From assembly GCF_009870125.1 (NCBI RefSeq), contig NC_046683.1:38207869-38271868 (forward strand): 64,000 nt of DNA. The letters run 5' to 3'. Below the pieces are notes generated by a model. The model saw only the letters and a program-made list of their open reading frames with translations, was not told the DNA's origin and made no database searches. Source of the DNA: Drosophila pseudoobscura. Lineage: Eukaryota; Arthropoda; Insecta; Diptera; Drosophilidae. Shown here in pieces: positions 61,161 to 64,000 of this stretch (positions within the stretch are counted from its first letter, which is position 1; every line of letters begins with the position of its first letter). Position numbers and translations under genes: made by a program.

Positions 61161-63676
61161 CTCCTTCTAGCAATGCCTGCATAATTCGGGATAAACTTTC
61201 TAAAATACCCAGTGAGTCCCAAGAAACTCTCTACTTGTTTGAGTGATTGTGGCATTTTAAACTTTGATACGGCATCTATTTTTTCTGTTGAAGGATAAAT
61301 CTTACTGTTTTCCATTATATGACCAAGAAATTGAATACGGGTCTTCAGAAAGTGGCATTTTTTTATGTTCAATTCTAGGCCAAAATCTTTGCATGTTTCG
61401 ATAACTTCCTTTAGATTCTTCATAGCTTCTTGTTCTGTCTGTGCTGGAATAATCACGTCATCAACGTAGGGTAAAGCAATACCTTTGCTGGACAGATGTC
61501 GAAATATCGCATTGACGTGCCGCTGAAAAACTCCTGGTGAATTTGAAAATCCAAACGGGACTCTCAAAAATTGATATTGGCCTCGCTGAGTTACAAACGA
61601 CGTGTACTTCCGACTAGATTCAGAAACCGGCACATGAAAAAATGCATTCTTAAGATCAATCGTGCTGAATATCTTGGCCTCTTGCAATCTGTCTAGTTGA
61701 TCTTCAATAAGCGGCAAAGGAAAATGGTCTTTGACAGTTACCTTATTGATCCTCCTGCAATCAACACAAACCCTTGACGAACCGTCTCGCTTTTTAACAA
61801 GGACTATTGGACTTGTAAACTCCGATGTAGATTCTTCGATAATGTCATTTTTAAGCCACTCTTCAATCTGTTCATCGACGATACGCGTTTCCGTAAACGC
61901 CATTCTGTGCGGACGCGAAAATATAGGAGACTCATCTTTTAATACGATACGCATCTCTACATTTGTTGTTTTTGATTTGTTTGGCACATAATTGTCTATT
62001 AGTTCGCGTACGTCATTGTCAATTTCCTCACAAATTTTCATTATATTTAGTTCGTCCCCGCTCGACATATTGCTCGACATATTGCGCACTTGAAGTCCGT
62101 TTCTATTAAAAACGATTTCCGCCAGTAAACACAGTTCTTCTCCAATAATTAGCTTCACGTCGATAAGTCTGGTTGTTACTACATAAAAATCTAACAAGAA
62201 TTCACCATCGTCAATTGGAACAGCGTGTTTAAAATGTCCAAATGGTTTTATCCTATTAGAATCACAACCGCCAAATCCAATAAGAACAAGTGTACAGCTT
62301 TCCAACTTCGGCTTGCCAATCTCGCGATAAAAGTCTTCCCGCATAACGTTGAACTTGCTGCCCGTATCAAAAAGCGCGATACACTTTTTATTTTCAAATG
62401 CGACTTTTTTGTGTGTGATATCGGGTTTTGGCTGCAATCTACGCGTATTTACTGACGTTGCACCAAACTTTTCAATTTTACAATCTTTAGAAATATTCCC
62501 GAATTGATTGCATTTGAAACACTTTCGACCTTTATCTTTATTTTGACAGTTACTCGATAAGTGACCTTTACCACCGCAATTATAACATTTCACTTCTTTC
62601 TTATCATCTTTGTTCATGCTTTGACTTTTTTTGTCGGTTTCTTTTATATTGATTTCATTTCGCTTCGACTTCTCTTTTTCCATTTGATTTTCTTTTTCCA
62701 TAATTGTTTTATAGCACTTTAATTTTTCTTTAAACTGATTTATATTTGTTGCGCCGTACAAAATTGTCTTATTCACACCTTTTCCATCTATGCCGTCAAT
62801 CAAATATTGGATAAATGTGTCGTCTGCAATACTTCCTCGTGATGCAATGTCTTTCATTTTGTAGAAATATTCGAATACACACTCATTGTTGCCTCGTTTC
62901 GTTTGCGCGAGTTGCTCATGAATTTGCTTGCTGGTTACATTCGAATTAAATTCTGACAATAATGCCTGCTTGAGGGAATTCCATGAATTCAAACCCCTTT
63001 CACTCAATACAAACAATTTCGCGATTCCTTTTAGAGCTTTTTTGGCGAACAAAAACCTTTGGAAATCATTCCATTTCATTAGTGTCGCCTGTTCCTCGTA
63101 TTCTGTTATCCACACTTCGACTGGAATAGTATTAGTGCCGTCGAAACTTCGAATGCTCTCTTCCACATCGCGAAAACTAATCGCAAATCGTGGCGTCATA
63201 TCTCTCTCCACTATTTGGTTGTATGTTGTAGCGTGTCTTCTTTGTTCTGTGTCTTCGTTTTTCCCTGCAATGTTTTCTATGCTGGCATGGTCTGCCGTCT
63301 CAAACGAATTGTTGTTATCCTTTTCTTTTTCATCATCATCCTCAGTTTCGTCGTTGCTTGTTTCATCATGCGCTAGCAGGGTCATCGAACGCAAATTGCA
63401 AAACACATGCAAGAAAAGGTCCTCACTAGTATAACTGATTCCCAACACATTGCATATAGCCACAAGATCACTATGTGTTATATTATTTACTGCGTATTCC
63501 TTCTTTGCTTTGTACCTCTCATCATTTTCGTCGTAGAGGAAGCCAGAAAATTCGCGTAATCTTTTTCGGTTGATTCTGTCTCCCTCGGCCTCGATCACGA
63601 ATTTATGCAGTGCCGCTATGCCCTCTTTCTTGCTCGAGCGTAGATTTTCACATATTAAATCGTTTAAATACGGCAT
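61157..63676 (-). pseudogene. Gag-protease-RT polyprotein of the right-hand element
   Basis: 839 codons from ATG 63676; the frame is open further to a TTG at 63715. The N-terminal 110 residues include 'LRSSKKEGIAALHKF' and a helical 'SDLVAICNVLGISYTSEDL' segment that looks SAP-like. The capsid part has 'FAISFRDVEESIRSFDG'. Two knuckles are present, 'CYNCGGKGHLSSNC' and 'CFKCNQFGNISKDC' (the second has Asn for the usual His). The protease has 'ALFDTGSKFNVM'. The RT has 'CVDCRRINKVTVKDHFPLP', 'FVTQRGQYQFLRVPFG' and catalytic Y-V-D-D. It is open to 61157, where an indel breaks it from RNase H. Confidence 0.88.
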
Positions 63677-63737
63677 TGTGGGGGAAAAAAATTTATATTT
63701 TCGTTTCTTCTTCAATAGTAACCACTTTTAATTCATT

Positions 63738-63753
63738 CCCGGAGGAGCGCCCA
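63738..63753 (-). other. Primer binding site of the right-hand element
   Basis: The minus strand reads TGGGCGCTCCTCCGGG after the LTR end CCCCACA and TTT. It is similar in place and sequence to the Pro-type site at 54528, with mismatches. Confidence 0.55.
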
Positions 63754-63756
63754 AAA

Positions 63757-64000
63757 TGTGGGGTTTTTATTTACTTTAGGTTTAATAATTAATTTGTATT
63801 TAATGTTTGATAAATTTAGGATAAATGTATTCTTTATTCTGCGTCGTTTTATTCTTCTTCTCTGCGGCCGTCGTCGTTTTTGCGTCTTTTTGGTACCGCC
63901 GTCGTTTTATTTCTCTTCTTCTCTCTTCCTTGCTCGTCGTCTTCTTCGTGATGGCATAATCGTTGTTCGTCGTTCTTTTTAGTGATGGGATCATCGTTGT
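63757..64000 (-). repeat. 5' LTR of the right-hand element (partial)
   Basis: Starts TGTGGGGTTTTTATTT on the plus strand (inner end) and continues to the window edge, with repeated GTCGTC/TTCTTC motifs. The outer end is not visible. Confidence 0.6.

Larger units (their letters stand above)
60582..64000 (-). mobile_element. Gypsy-like LTR retrotransposon, minus strand, integrase missing, runs off right edge
   Basis: From the right: 5' LTR from 63757, primer site 63738-63753, gag-protease-RT frame 61157-63676, RNase H frame 60582-61160. The integrase and 3' LTR are absent on the left. Domain order, knuckle layout, Pro-like primer site and many RT/RNase H blocks are close to the element at 54205-60134, so they belong to one clade in opposite orientation. 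Confidence 0.85.

Overview
This is insect heterochromatin-like DNA, almost certainly from a Drosophila species. Nearly all of it is transposable elements inserted into one another. The evidence is DINE-1/INE-1-type repeats with (GTCY)n tracts, copia-, gypsy-, Jockey- and LOA-type elements, an errantivirus with env, and a fly-like peroxin-12 gene. No bacterial or phage features were seen, and no tRNA or rRNA genes.

Layout. 1-3808: right part of a minus-strand gypsy-like element (pol off the left edge, gag, leader, 5' LTR). 4853-5640: an older gag remnant. 5855-6874: two DINE-1-like repeats. 7233-43180: a copia-like element, about 4.7 kb without its insertions, bounded by the 5-bp target duplication ACATC. 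Its pol holds a roughly 175-bp inverted-repeat MITE (7-bp duplication GTTCAAC). The MITE holds an errantivirus (10332-27704, duplication CGCG, LTRs of 506 and 505 bp). The errantivirus holds an intact Jockey-clade LINE (12454-17174, 12-bp duplication) and a broken LOA-clade LINE (about 18063-23418). The copia 5' LTR is split by a CACTA-type DNA transposon complex (29117-43067, duplication AAC). That complex carries a transposase remnant, another gypsy-like element (29658-34650, duplication CGTT), DINE-1 copies, an LTR-element remnant and a second, internally deleted CACTA copy.

43186-50312 is the least TE-rich stretch. It holds a two-exon gene (44825-48751) for a long, low-complexity repeat protein, whose only intron looks like a TE insertion spliced out between sites that recur in every coding repeat. 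50313-54204 is a DINE-1 copy and a dead LINE. An intact PEX12-like ORF sits inside that LINE, in a 1.06-kb insert with a 7-bp duplication. 54205-60134 is a gypsy-like element with a SAP-like Gag N-terminus, LTRs of 318 bp each, and a broken pol. 60582-64000 is a related minus-strand element running off the right edge.

The target duplications and frame restorations allow the insertion order to be read directly. The most unusual items are the CACTA-type system with its transposase remnant and subterminal repeats, the repeat-protein gene with a TE-derived intron, and the PEX12 copy inside a LINE. All family assignments come from reading motifs by eye; no database search was run.
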